DNA of 64,000 nucleotides from Penicillium oxalicum (taxonomy: Eukaryota > Ascomycota > Eurotiomycetes > Eurotiales > Aspergillaceae): contig NC_064652.1 of NCBI RefSeq assembly GCF_001723175.1, forward strand, positions 1,178,001-1,242,000, read 5' to 3'. The translations under genes and the position numbers were made by a program. Under the pieces are notes generated by a model. The model did no database searches. It worked only from the letters and a program-made list of their open reading frames with translations, and was not told the origin of the DNA. Below, piece after piece: positions 14,425-26,082 of the stretch; the first letter of the stretch is position 1, and the number at the start of each line of letters is the position of its first letter.

Positions 14425-15866
14425 TCAAACATTCCTTTGGGGGTTTGCCGCAAAGAATTCGCCCATCTGTTTATCCAGCCATGCAACGTCCTTCTTACTA
14501 TCCCCAGGGCCGCCAGCCCAATCTTCAACTCTGAGTTAGCTTGGGTGTTTTCCAGCGATTTATTTGGAGCTGATTGGGCCTTTCTACTTACGTCCCCAGA
14601 TAGAAGGGAAAATCTCTAGCTTGCCAACTCCCGGCGTCATGCAAGCCACCTCATACTCGGAGTCCTCGGGGCTGCGCAAGAACTTTCATGTTAGTCACCA
14701 CTCTTGTGAGGTTTCGTCCCGAAATAAACCAGGGCCTCATACGGGAAGTATAGGTCAGTCTTGCATGGCAAGACCAGTGTCTTGGCCTTGATCGAGGCCA
14801 TGGCCTTCTTAAAGTCTCCATCAAAAGGAGCTTGCTGGGACACATCTCCCAGCTGCCAGGTTTGCATCATGACGAGCATATTTTCAGGGTCTGGGAGAAT
14901 GATCAGCGAATGCACATCAGATGAAAAAACAACCGAGATATTCAAGATACCCTTTGAGCACGCCCATTTCTCCCAGTGTCCTTGCAAGAAATCCTCGAGA
15001 TTCTTATATCCCAGCTCAGTCTCGTACAGCTTGTGGCGATAGAACGCCTGGCTGAATCCCCTATTGCGCACCATGTCAGACTCGACTTCATCCCTTGAGC
15101 CAGACGAGGCAGCTGTATCTTGGAAGCGTACCATCCCGCGTAGACTCTGCCCATGGCCTTGAGGCCAACTTCCCTATCCCTGTCACTCCAGGACAGCACC
15201 TCATCGGAGCTCTCCTGCAATCGGTCTTTACCAGGGCCAGCAGAGCACACATTTTTCACCGCTAAAAGAGAGGCCTTCACTCCTTCAATAAAAACCAGAT
15301 TGTGAAGAGAGGTCTTTGCTGAACCGCAGAATGGAACAGCTATATCCATGAAATCGGGATACTGCGTTGCCCACTGGTACGTCTGGGCCCCACCCATTGA
15401 CCAACCTACCACGGCGCGAAGGTGACTGATGCCAAAATGCTTGGTCACAAGTTCATGCTGAGCGCGCACGTTGTCATAGAATGTGACCGTCGGGAAAGGT
15501 CTGGATCTGGCCTGATTGGAAGGGGACGAAGACTGTCCATTACCGAACATTGCGGTGATAATAATGAAGTATTTTCTGGGATTGAGCGTCATGTCTTCTC
15601 CTATGAGCCACGTATTGTCCGCAATGGCTATTCGTGGAAATCGTTCAAAATTCAGTATTTCAGCCTTTCGGATCATTCAACGTCCACAGAGATCTCGGTT
15701 CAATGAGCATGAGAGACGTACTTCCCGAAAACCAAGTTGGATACACGATCGCCGGGAGCTTGCGGTCCCCAAAGGTCTTGAAAGCAATATGGGCATCTGG
15801 GATCTTTTCTCCACTCTGCAACTCCCAGTCGCCAAGCTTGTAGATTTCATAATCTGGCTGAGACAT
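14425..15866 (-). CDS. Homoserine O-acetyltransferase-like alpha/beta hydrolase
   Basis: Six exons on the minus strand, 15866-15722, 15627-15132, 15060-14951, 14890-14743, 14671-14592 and 14522-14425, give 359 codons (358 aa). The order of motifs is that of the MetX-like branch of alpha/beta hydrolases: TWFSGTIADNTWLIG early, then GNGQSSSPSN, the nucleophile elbow VVGWSMGGAQ with Ser125, the acid in CKTDLYFPPEDSE (Asp296) and the histidine in IWGHWAGGPGDS (His327). Fungal genomes hold both a true homoserine acetyltransferase for methionine synthesis and several shorter relatives of unknown substrate. This short form, which lacks the extra lid and C-terminal insert, looks like one of the latter. 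A role in acyl transfer or hydrolysis is firm; the substrate is not. Confidence 0.85.
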
Positions 15867-16541
15867 GACTGTTGAAAGTATGACACAGTTCGAGCTTTCT
15901 TATCGTGAGATGTCGAGGCTGCTCTCCGGGCGGGTTTGAGTTTATTTTCATCTGGAACGGATGCCGCCTTTCGCGCTTCTTTATAGTTTCCCACCGGTCG
16001 ATCACCCAGTGCACTCTTTGTAGCCGGACCCCGCTTTGGCACTGGATCGATTGCATGCCAAGGTTGGCTTCATGCATCGTACAACTCTCGATCGAGCTCG
16101 AGAACTTCCTGGGATGCCTTGCATGGGATCCCGCTGGATCTTTCCAGGTTTGGTGTCTAGGAGGTGCGGAGATCTGTATTCAATCTATAACATTATGATG
16201 CACTCTGTGGATCAGTGGAGTATTGACCTGATGGGATGCCGATACAATTCTTAGGATAGAGACAGTGGGCCAGCTGAACACGCTTTACAAATCGCATGCA
16301 CCTACTTACCTACTACAAGGCCACCGACTGATAAGTGCATAGAGGGGTCGGATGTAATTCTCAGATCACCTGTTCCCTCTCTCCCCTTGTCTTTTGCTAC
16401 TGCCTGCATCTCCGAACTCCACAATCTCAAGGAAGCCTTCCGTTTGGATGGATTATTGACCAAAAATTTCAAATCATCAATATCTATAAGCATGTTTACT
16501 GAGCATGGCTCGTCTATACACAGTATACATTCAGCTCACGA
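15867..16541. other. Spacer between two minus-strand genes
   Basis: About 675 nt forming the promoter region of the MetX-like gene and the 3' region of the flavin reductase gene. Nothing else seen. Confidence 0.5.
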
Positions 16542-17330
16542 TCAGGACTCAAACTGCGGGCGAGGAATCTCCATGACATCTGTAGTCCGACCGTACGAGA
16601 TGCCGCCCAGACGGCTCATGGGCTTGAGGACTCGCAGGTCAATGGCACTCTGGTCCTCGTTGATCGCATCTTCACGGGCCCAGAATCGCACGCCCTCAAT
16701 AATCACCAGCACACCACTGGCTTGACCGGGGTTTGCACGGCTTTCAAATTCCTTGACTTCCACCACCTTGCCCTCAATCGAAAAGACAGATTCTTTCACA
16801 CGAGCAGGCTTCACCACCGTGGTTGGCGCCGGGGTGAGGCCCGACACCTTCCACTCGGAATAGCCATAGGGCGCATTAATCGAGGTCGAGTTGGCCGCCT
16901 CAAGGAAGTGCTCGGAGATAATGTTGATCACACATTCCTTGGTCTCGTCCAGGTTCTTCAGAGTATCCTTGGCTTTCTCCAAGGATCCGGAGAATCCAAC
17001 AGTGAACAAGGGTGGGTCATGGTTGATTACTTGGGAGTAGCTGAAGGGCGCCAAGTTGGTTGTCTTTCCATCGGCGGACTGCGTGCTGACCAAGGCAATC
17101 GGCCGAGGCACCATGCCGGAGATCAGTAACTTGTAGTTGTTGGCCACGGGACGGCCCTCGGCGTAAGGGTCGATCTCGACGTGATGCTTCTTGAGAGATT
17201 CGCCCCCATCGTTGGCCCCATCGCCTTGCTTCCAGGTCGGGTTGGGCGACTTGGAGACGATCACTTCTTTCTCGTGATTGAAGTCCGGCCGGGTCGCTTG
17301 GACCTGCTCGAAATCGGGGTGATGGCCCAT
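16542..17330 (-). CDS. Flavin reductase-like (FMN-binding split-barrel) domain protein
   Basis: Single-exon gene of 262 aa. After a polar N-terminus of about 60 residues comes the flavin reductase-like domain: ISGMVPRPIALVSTQS, NLAPFSYSQVINHDPPL, KECVINIISE and the C-terminal RFWAREDAIN and RLGGISYGRT motifs. This is the DIM6/NTAB-type flavoprotein family, which binds FMN and probably reduces or transfers electrons with NAD(P)H; the partner enzyme is unknown. The family's diagnostic PRPIALVST and APFS motifs are intact. The start at 17330 is the first ATG of the open frame; upstream frames are out of register. It faces the Zn2Cys6 factor across a 2.2-kb gap, but nothing in the sequence links them. 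Confidence 0.88.
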   Translation of the reverse strand: MGHHPDFEQVQATRPDFNHEKEVIVSKSPNPTWKQGDGANDGGESLKKHHVEIDPYAEGRPVANNYKLLISGMVPRPIALVSTQSADGKTTNLAPFSYSQVINHDPPLFTVGFSGSLEKAKDTLKNLDETKECVINIISEHFLEAANSTSINAPYGYSEWKVSGLTPAPTTVVKPARVKESVFSIEGKVVEVKEFESRANPGQASGVLVIIEGVRFWAREDAINEDQSAIDLRVLKPMSRLGGISYGRTTDVMEIPRPQFES

Positions 17331-19587
17331 CTTGGAGGTGATGACGCTGAATGATCGAGAAGGGACAGAATTGGGAGAGAGACGATTGAGGCGAACAAGA
17401 CTATGATACCAGATTTCAGGCGGTCAGGTTGGCCTTCCCATTGGCAAAGTTGAGCGCACAGGCACGCCAGGAGTGAGAGGGTTGCGGTCCCAGTACTTAC
17501 GGGTATTTCCCGACAGGAAGGTGAAAAGCGAGGCGAGGAGCTCGGGTTAAAAAACGCATTCGAATTGGATGCACAATCGCAGATGTAACAAGTCGGGACC
17601 TTGTACTTGGATCGCAACCGAGTATTGAAGTGTTTGGTAGCTGCCGAGGGTGCCCCGACGGGGCACGTCATGGCCGTTTATTCACTTATTACCAATCCAA
17701 ACATGGCGGGGGCGTGGATGCCCGCAGCGGCCACGAGCGTCGAGCGCCGATCGTTCGTTCCAAGGCGATCGTTAATGCCACGCTATCAGGAGCGCCTCCG
17801 TTACAGAGTTCAGGATCGAGTTAGTCTGAAGGGCTGTATGTGGGTATCGTGCGTGGTAACAACCTGGGACCGCAATTGCTCCCCAAGGTCAGACTTCCGA
17901 CACAGCCGATAAGCTTGCCAAGGAATTCCATCATCAATTGGAGGATCGGTGCCACGATTCATTTCTTACAGGGTCTGCGCGCCTTAGAACCAGGGGCGAA
18001 TGCTATGCACGTGGGTTCTAGAACACTTGTAGATTGCTGTTGGCGTTGCTTGGTTCGGTCTCGAGTTTTGTGACATCTGATCAACGGCGGGATCGGCTTC
18101 TTGAAGACGTTTAAAGGTCTGTGTGTGGCCTTGTCTACTACAACAAACAAGGCGCACGGAGACTGTGGATGTGGACGATAGACTCATTGGAATGCATGGA
18201 ATCGGAAAAGGTAAGAAAGTCTACTTTGATGCCGACTGGTCGTCTCCAGTTCGATGACGAACAGGCATGATGTGCCTAAGTAGTAGTACCGTCTGTGAGT
18301 ATGTACACCTGACGAACGTTATTGCCTGCTCGTACATAGGACCCCGGTGGGCTGGCTCCTGTGTACGTTCCAAATGGGTTGATTCAATGGACATCTAGAA
18401 TAATGGTGCGCCCGGTGTTGGGACCTGAAAGGTCGGGGATCTCAGTGCCCAGGTCAAGCATTGCTCTTGATATCGCTATGAGGTAGCTTTATTGTTAGGG
18501 ATCTTTTATTCTACCAGTCTGCCTACTCTTACCAGTCGGTGATAAAGACATCATCAGGCCACTATCAATTGCAAGAATTGACCCACTGCACATCAATGTC
18601 CATGTCCGGTCTGCATGATCACGAGGATATAGAGACTCTCCATCTTCTGGATCACCCATTGAAGTGCCAGGAGACTTGTATGGGAAACGACTACTGGGGA
18701 GAGCGACGTCCCTGCAAATATAGCCCCAATTAGAGGTCCCTGAAGTTGAGTTCCATTAATACAAATTGAAGGGTTGAATTGACTGCGACTTTTTTCTTCT
18801 TCTTCTTCTTCTTCTTCTTCTTCTTCTTCTTCTTCTTCTTCTTCTGCTTCTTCTACTTTGATTGACGTTAATCAGAACCTATTAATTCCAATCTTCTTCC
18901 ACAGACCAATTTTTTGGCGGTCAATGATGCCACGCTCACTGGCAGGTGTGTCAACCGCGTGAAGTGGTGAAGTGTGTACACTCCGACAACTGTACATCCA
19001 CATCCTGATGCAGATTGGATGGAAAGCCCGCACTTCCCCCTCCAGTGGCGTGGCAAAGAAACCACTCGTCAAGTGGGAGCTCGACCACCTGACATCTTTC
19101 AATTATGCTGGGCACGGATTACTCCCTCGACAGCGACTTTTCAAACTTCGTGGGTTTCTCGAGCTTACAGTCTCAAACACAAGGCCTAAATCACCACCTT
19201 TTCTGCGACAAGCAGCTCCTGGACCCTTTCCCCCGCCATTTGCCTTTTTGCGCCCAGTGATCCATCCCCGGGATCGGTCGGCCTGGCCTGTTCTCCACGG
19301 CTTCCCCATTTCTCCTCATCGTGGTCGGGACGATACGAAAGCCCCCACATCAGTTTGACCCTGTCGCCATGCTCTGTCACTGCTCATCGGCCTAGTACAA
19401 CATCACCGACGAGCCTCCAGTCCTTCGTCCGCGCGCCGGCCTGCTGGATTGACTTCACAGTTTCTCCACAAACCCTCTCGCCTGAGAGGCACACCCCTCC
19501 CTCGAGCCAATTCGACTCCTCCGCGGTCGGAACATTGCAATCATTGACCCGATGGACTAGGGGTCGCAGACAGCTTAGTCGCTCGTC
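17331..19587. other. Divergent 2.2-kb region between flavin reductase and Zn2Cys6 factor genes
   Basis: Both flanking genes read away from this region, so it holds both promoters and probably a long 5' leader for the regulator. It contains a TTC microsatellite at 18795-18844. No gene was supported. Confidence 0.5.
18795..18844. repeat. (TTC)n microsatellite, about 16-17 units
   Basis: Uninterrupted TTC/CTT trinucleotides on the plus strand, with imperfect units continuing to about 18855. It lies about 740 nt upstream of the transcription factor start. Confidence 0.95.
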
Positions 19588-22500
19588 ATGAGCCCTTCGC
19601 CTCCGAAGAAAAAGGCTGGCGGGCCCGTCTCTGCGCCTCGCCAGATTCGGTTTGTCTCTGCTGACGGACAGCCCCAGACAAAGCGTCGCAGAGTGAATGC
19701 CGCGTGAGTGGGAAGCGCATCGGATACCAACCTCGTCGGAGGAGAACCAAATTCACTGATACGTGTTGAAACCACGGCAGATGCTTGACATGCCGAAGGC
19801 GCAAAATTCGATGCTCGGGCGAGCAACCAGGTATGGGATGCGAGTGCGTTGAGCCAACGAGCCTGAAAGCTCCTTTTCGCTCACGATTTTGCGACAGTGT
19901 GCAAGACCTGCTCCGAGAATAAGCACATGTGTCTAGGATACAATGATACGCCCTCGCATTCTCGCCCACCTCCCAATCCCGCATCGCGTCCTCAGGTAAT
20001 TTTCCATGCCGATCCGGGGCCGGCCCAGCATAGTACTACGACCGAGGGAAGCTGTTCCCCGGAGCCCCCCAGAACAACCGTGTCTCGCGGCGTTCCTGGT
20101 CGACCGTCATACACGAACAAAAGCGCCGCATCATATTATGGAAATAAAGATGTGGATGCTATCGATCTAGGAGACAGTCCAGAAAGCGGTACGTCGACGC
20201 AGATCTGTCGCCCGGGGCCTGCATTAGCTGCTGAACCCAATCATCCTCTTTTATAGGCCGGACTTCGGTGGGCTCAAGTAACCGGACGCATGTTCCGTAC
20301 TTTCGTTATTTTGGCCCAACTGCAATCGTACCGGGCTTCAAACAAATGGTAAGAATCAAATCAAGAATGCGGCGGATATACAAGTCTTGTTTTCTGATGA
20401 CCGTTGAAGGTCGTCCAAGTTCGAGGTTCGCGTAAGAGCAACGCTTCGATGTCATCAGGTTTGTGCTCAGACAAGTCTCACGAGCTTTGAGCTCATCGAG
20501 AGTTTCCGGCCCTTATCATGCGGACTAACCCTGGTTATAGAGTCGCTCTCTCCACTTCGAAGTCCCAAACAGCCCCACACTTTCGTAAACCTGGAGACCG
20601 GACTTGCTCCACGAGTGAACCGTGACGCCAATACGATTCCATTCTACGAGCGGGACGACACTCTGCCCGTCTCTAATCTGGTGTCCCATTTATGTGAACT
20701 ATTCTTCACACACCTCGGCTGCAGTTTTCCGTTTCTGCAACGGACTCGCTTTTTACAGGATTTGAGGGACAAGAAGATTGAATCTATGTTGGTAGATGCA
20801 GTCTGTTCTCTCGCAGCCAGATTTTCCCAACATCCATTGCTCGGGCCTCCACAGGCGCCCTCAATCGATGGCTCTGAACCCTCTGTGAAGGCAAATCTCT
20901 GTGACCGAGGATTGCCTTTCGCTCATCGCGCAATGAACGCACTCGTGGATGCGCTTCCTTGTCCAACGCTATCGGCTGTTCAGGCGTGTCTATTGCTGGC
21001 GTACGAGCAATTCGGGTCCAACCACGACAGCGGTCTTTGGATGTATCTTGGCATTGCGATTCGCATGGCACAGGATCTGGGCCTGCAAAAATTACAGGGG
21101 CTCAACTACAACTATGGTCAAAAAGGGGTTACTCCGCGTGCCGTTGTGACAGGACAAGCGAATCATGTGACGGAAGACCAGTACGACGACTGGGGCTCTG
21201 GACCGAACACTGACGCAACATCGCCAACTACAAGTGCTCAACGGGCTCAAGAACGCGGAAGAGTGGATACTTTCTGGAGCATATTCTTCCTTGACCGCGT
21301 CATCTCCTCCGGAACAGGCCGGCCAGTCACTCTGCGTGATGAAGATATTGAGCTGTGTTTCCCCCTTCAGTCCGAGTCTCGCCTACCCAATGGCTGGCCG
21401 GCGCCATTTCCCCCTCTCATCCGTATTATCCACTTGTATGGCAGAGTAACCGATTTGATCAATGGTATCCAAAATACAAATCACATCACTTCGGAGACGC
21501 TCAAGCATCTGGCGAATATGGAAAGCGATTTGACCGGCATTTACCAAGGGTTGTCGCCCCGACTCCATTTCAATGCTGCCAATTTCCAGGCCTATGTCAA
21601 AGCCAAGGAAGGGACCAATTTCATCCTCTTGCATTTTGTAAGTGACGCTGCAAGATAACACAGACGCTACAGCGCGATTGGATGTATTCTAACTCTACAG
21701 TGATAGTGGTTCCACACCTTGATTGTCCTTCTTCACCAGCCTACTCTCCTCCATTCTTTTGGTGGTTCAATACAACATCTCTACCCTAACAGCCGGGAAC
21801 TTTCAATGTCATCGGCTAAGACGATTGCAGACATCTTGTCCTTCTCGGAGCTGGTAGATGGGAAGAGTTTCATTGGCAACCCTTTCACCAGCCAGCCAAT
21901 GTACATTGCCGCATGTGCCTTTTTGATGGAGAGCGCCTATTACTCGTCCCCTTCATCAAGAGCAGCTTCACCGGTTCCGACTCAATCCTTGCTTGCGGGC
22001 AAGAACGGCGGGTTCACCGTACCTTCAGGGAGCTCCTCGTCAATGCCACTGCGCAATTCAAGCGCCAAGCACAGTCTTTTGGCAACTGCAGCAAAAGAGA
22101 ATTATCAGCGCTGCTACAAAGCGCTCCAAGCACTTGATGTGTATTGGCAAGGCACAGGGTATATTCTAACTGTGCTTGACCAAAAGGCCAAGGGTATTGT
22201 CGATCCGCTTCTCTACACCGCCGAAGAGATGGAAAGTACTGTGGAATTGCCTCCGCCGCAGATCGCAGGCTCGGAAGGCTACAGTGCCAGAAAATCCCGC
22301 CTCGGTCATGAGACTGATAAGGGGTTACCGAATGGGCTCGATGATGACGGGCATCGGCATTCTTCGTCTCAGGTTGATTCCTCGCAAGGTACGCTGTTTC
22401 CGTCGTCTCTATCTCATTTGGAGGTTTTCTTTCAGCGAAGTTGTGCGAGTCTAATCTTGACCGGTTGACAGCAATCGGTTGGGCCCTGACCGGAGCGACC

Positions 22501-23067
22501 AATTCATCGCAGCCGAACCTGAGTCTGCTGTACCAGATGCCTTCCAGCCAAGCTGAAACTGCGCCTGACAGAACGACTCGTGCTTCACAGTACAGCCATG
22601 AGAGCTTGACTTTACCAACCCCAGCACAGTCATCTGGAACTGCATCTGGCGTACCTTCGTCCCGGAACAACCCTGGTCCACAAGTTCCGCAAAACAATCA
22701 CTCAAACTACTATATGGGAATGGACTCGACATTCCCTGCAGCGACTGGGGCCTCTGCGGTGGCTCGCTATAGCACTTCTGTACCGGCCAATCAGACCTCA
22801 TCTCATGGCTACAACGTGACTGGTTCGCAGAACCAACACAGACCTGATTTTCTTGCAGATTCCAGGCCCAACCATATGACTACCATGCACGACGTCCACA
22901 ACGGTAACATGGTGATCGAAAGTCATGATGTGGACATGAACGCTTTACAGCAACAAGAGTCTTTTCCATTCTCCAGTAATGAGATACTACCGTGGTTGGA
23001 GTACCTCCCGCAAGATGTCCTCAGCTTCTTCGGGGAGACTCAGACTTTCCCGAACGACGACATCTGA
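19588..23067 (+). CDS. Zn2Cys6 fungal-specific transcription factor
   Basis: Nuclear DNA-binding regulator. Eight exons, 19588-19703, 19781-19830, 19898-20188, 20257-20348, 20410-20458, 20541-21637, 21707-22388 and 22472-23067, give 991 codons (990 aa). The GAL4-type cluster is assembled across exons 1-3: Cys40, Cys43, Cys50, Cys57, Cys60 and Cys67, spacing CX2CX6CX6CX2CX6C, preceded by the basic QTKRRRVNAA. A fungal transcription factor middle-homology region (PF04082 type) runs from about residue 210 (LVSHLCELFFTHLG, MYLGIAIRMAQDLGL, DTFWSIFFLDRVIS). A conserved FRYFGPTAIVPGFKQM stretch lies between the two. The C-terminal 250 residues are Ser/Gln/Asn-rich and end in an acidic patch, probably for activation. 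I recognise the class but not the specific target pathway. The short exons explain why no single open frame shows the DNA-binding domain. Confidence 0.93.
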
Positions 23068-23595
23068 TCCGTCTTTTTGCCAAATTCAGTGATACCCGGA
23101 GTTTACTTGTCTCTAGTGCTACGCTTGTACATATCCTTTCTGCATTCTAGTGTCCCTTGGCGAAAGCCTAATTATTTAATCACCTTGAGATCGCCGAGGG
23201 TCTCCGCACCGGCGGAATCATCCATCTTTTAAACACAACCGTAGAAATTCTGCCAGCCTTCAATTACTCCTCACAATCTCAGGGATAATGAATAGAATCT
23301 TTCCATCTAATCAAAGTCTCGTCATATCTCATGACGCACTGATATGTTGCGTTCACGACCGTGGCGCATCATACAAAGACAGTTGATTGGTCACTCTTAT
23401 ACTTCGGAAACTGCCCAAGCGGGGAAGCGCCTGGTCGAGTCGTTGCCCTGCACAACCGGGCGGTGAGATGCTGTCAACATCCAGGGACCGGCACAAACGT
23501 CTTAAAGATTGAAGGCGCTCGCATGACTTGTGGGTGGCTTGTTTGATCAAACAAATCCATGATTGACGCGTTTGTTACTGTTATTCCTCAAATCG
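23068..23595. other. Spacer between the transcription factor and the next plus-strand gene
   Basis: About 530 nt holding the 3' region of the factor and the promoter of the unknown membrane-anchored protein. Nothing else seen. Confidence 0.5.
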
Positions 23596-26082
23596 ATGGC
23601 GCAACCAAGTGAAGACCAGACCCGTTATTGCGCCGATGCGGAGGCCCACACTTCAAATCACATTCTTAGTCCCCAGCCTTCTTTCCATCCTATGAAGGAG
23701 TCGCTCGTGCAGTCTCTCGAAACAGCCCATCTACCAGCCTATACCGACACTTCGTTTCATGAAAGTCGGCTATCCCCAAACCTAAGCTACGACTGTAGCT
23801 CTTCCAGCTCTTCCAACCGTCACTCAATTAGCGACATCTCCAGACATGAAATGGAAAACGATGTGGAGCACATAAATTCTCGGGCGTCGAGCCGCTCTTC
23901 CGTCTCATCAGTACCTGCCTCGGTATTGCTGCACCCAGCAGACCAGCTGGAGCAATTTGGGAGTCCTGGTCATCATAATCAGGTGGCTGGTTACACGGTG
24001 GAAGAAGATGAGGCAGACTTTGGTGGGTTTGACAGATCGCCCCAGTCTATGCGCACAATCCGCCAGCGAGAAGCCGCATTTCGCAAACCGAGCTCCGTCC
24101 GGGCAATGCAGATGTACACCGAGGACGAGGCAGATGTGGATGAATTTTTGTCTCCACCAAGACGGCGCCAGAGTGTCCGATCCCCGGGAATGTCTTGCAC
24201 CAAGCGCTCGTCTTTCTATTCGCCCAAAACCTCGCACACTAAGCCCGCCAGCAAGAAAGAATACCCACTTGTTCTGCTTCACTGTACACTACTCGCCCCG
24301 TCCCTGCCGGTACCCGGTGCAGCAGAACCGCACTATCAGAAGATTGTCGAAGAGGTGTTGCCCTCACAATACTGGAAACGATGGCGTCGCCTGCAGGACA
24401 AGGTTGGATCCGGAGTTTTGCGTGAACGTGGTGTCTTGATCTCTCATCCGGAAGATCTCTACGATGTTTTGGAAGAACGACTATTAGAGAGTCTGGAGCT
24501 TCAACGTCCGATAGTACACAGAGGTCATTTCATTGGCCATGAGAAAGCGGGCGCAGGCTCTGAAGAGGAAACTTCCGACAGGGACGACAGTGAGACTGAT
24601 GGAGAACAAGGGGATGAATGTCCCGACTGCGGAGGACGAGTTCTGCATCACAGCGACGTCAATCGGAAATGGGAAATCCGGGTTTACGCCGCGAATGGCC
24701 TCATGCGCGCTGGCGCCTGGGCTGCTGCATGGAAAGAGATGGAGAAGGTCGATGTGGAGGTCGGCGTATGGCTACCATCTGATGTACGCCGTGCGTTGGA
24801 GAAACGACTTGAGGAAGCGCTTCCGGCCGTTGCTTCACAATCCATTGAGATTCCCCTTGCGCCCAGTGACTCGGTAACTCCGAGAATGGAACTTCCAGCG
24901 GCGCCATTTTATTCACAATCGAATGTGTTAAAAGACATCAAGCCTGGCGCCAACGACATGCACCACTTTAATGCTGGGAAGTCTAACGTCCATCCTCGTG
25001 AACCCGGGAGCAAAGCGAACAATGAAATTCCTCTGCGGACTCTTTTGTTCAACTACATTAGAGTTCTGGCCGCTGACAGGCGCAATATTGCCCTGGCTGT
25101 CATGAGTGTACTGGTTGTCTTTCTGACCATTGGAATGCGCTCTCAGAATGATCAGATTGAGCATGTATTGCACGCATTCTCTCAAGATGAGCCTCATGCA
25201 CCATCGCTGATAGCGCAAGTCAATGTTGTTACGGCTGTTCCAGTACTATCGACGATCGATTCAGATTCCAGCCTCATGGAAAACCTGATTCCCACATCTA
25301 GTGTGATGCTCCCAATGCCCATTGCAGATTCACCTGTTCAGCTGCGTGCCAAACAGACTTTCAGCTCCATTCCTGCTGCCGCTCCAGAGACTCTCCTAGT
25401 TGATTCGAAGCCAACAGTTGAGATGGAGTCTCCGGCAGCCACTGGCATTGCGATGGACGTAAAGCCTAGGATTGACGCGTCTGCTACGCCAGTTGTTGAT
25501 TCTACCGAACACGCTCCGCTGGTCGATTCTACCATCGACTTGGAGCCTACAATCGCAAGTGTCGTGGGTACTGAATTTGAGAATATTGCTGAAAATACCG
25601 GGGACGCAGATTCTATCATAAACGCTGAATCTACGAACCTTGATGAACCTTCTGGACTTGACACGGACGTTGAGCGAACAGAATTCAATAAGCCAACCGA
25701 GCCAAAGATATCCCACCAGGTTTTTGAATCAGTTGAGGCCGCTGAACCTGCGGCCGAAAGCAACTCTACCGGAAGGGACATGGAGTCTGCCGTGGATGCG
25801 GGACTCAGCATCACATCCGAAGAAAACTCTGACTCTAGTCTCAAAGCCGAGAAATCAGCCAGCACCGAGTCGATCATATCTGCAAACGCCGATCCTCGTG
25901 ATGAGCACGTGGCCGAAGAAGCGGATGACTCTTTGTCAGCATCTGACAAAATCCACTTGGGAAGTAGCGAGGACGAGTCTTCCAAACTGGGAGACCCATT
26001 CGAAGCGATTTGCCCGGCTCATCTGCCAATCCTCACACACGAATCAACGTGTCCCAGACTCTGGGAAATGAAACATGAATGA
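23596..26082 (+). CDS. Conserved fungal protein with zinc-ribbon-like motif and one membrane segment; function unknown
   Basis: Single-exon gene; the first ATG of the frame at 23596 gives 828 aa. Three parts are visible. Residues 1-220 are disordered and Ser-rich. Residues about 225-440 form the compact conserved part: YPLVLLHCTLLAPSLPVPG, then VLPSQYWKRWRRLQDKVG, ERGVLISHPEDLYDVLEERL, a CPDCGG motif near residue 341 (a half zinc ribbon or metal site) and WEIRVYAANGLMRAGAWAAA. Near residues 496-515 a hydrophobic stretch (IALAVMSVLVVFLTIGM) looks like a single membrane anchor. The last 310 residues are an acidic Ser/Thr/Glu/Asp-rich tail with loosely repeated units. I know of similar Pezizomycotina proteins but of no established function. 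Some databases name such proteins as nitrogen regulators, which nothing here supports. Confidence 0.8.
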   Translation: MAQPSEDQTRYCADAEAHTSNHILSPQPSFHPMKESLVQSLETAHLPAYTDTSFHESRLSPNLSYDCSSSSSSNRHSISDISRHEMENDVEHINSRASSRSSVSSVPASVLLHPADQLEQFGSPGHHNQVAGYTVEEDEADFGGFDRSPQSMRTIRQREAAFRKPSSVRAMQMYTEDEADVDEFLSPPRRRQSVRSPGMSCTKRSSFYSPKTSHTKPASKKEYPLVLLHCTLLAPSLPVPGAAEPHYQKIVEEVLPSQYWKRWRRLQDKVGSGVLRERGVLISHPEDLYDVLEERLLESLELQRPIVHRGHFIGHEKAGAGSEEETSDRDDSETDGEQGDECPDCGGRVLHHSDVNRKWEIRVYAANGLMRAGAWAAAWKEMEKVDVEVGVWLPSDVRRALEKRLEEALPAVASQSIEIPLAPSDSVTPRMELPAAPFYSQSNVLKDIKPGANDMHHFNAGKSNVHPREPGSKANNEIPLRTLLFNYIRVLAADRRNIALAVMSVLVVFLTIGMRSQNDQIEHVLHAFSQDEPHAPSLIAQVNVVTAVPVLSTIDSDSSLMENLIPTSSVMLPMPIADSPVQLRAKQTFSSIPAAAPETLLVDSKPTVEMESPAATGIAMDVKPRIDASATPVVDSTEHAPLVDSTIDLEPTIASVVGTEFENIAENTGDADSIINAESTNLDEPSGLDTDVERTEFNKPTEPKISHQVFESVEAAEPAAESNSTGRDMESAVDAGLSITSEENSDSSLKAEKSASTESIISANADPRDEHVAEEADDSLSASDKIHLGSSEDESSKLGDPFEAICPAHLPILTHESTCPRLWEMKHE

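Noticed and set aside
25338..25985. 215-codon minus-strand Ser/Ala/Val-rich frame
   Set aside because: Antisense to the acidic repetitive tail of the unknown membrane-anchored protein; its composition mirrors that tail.
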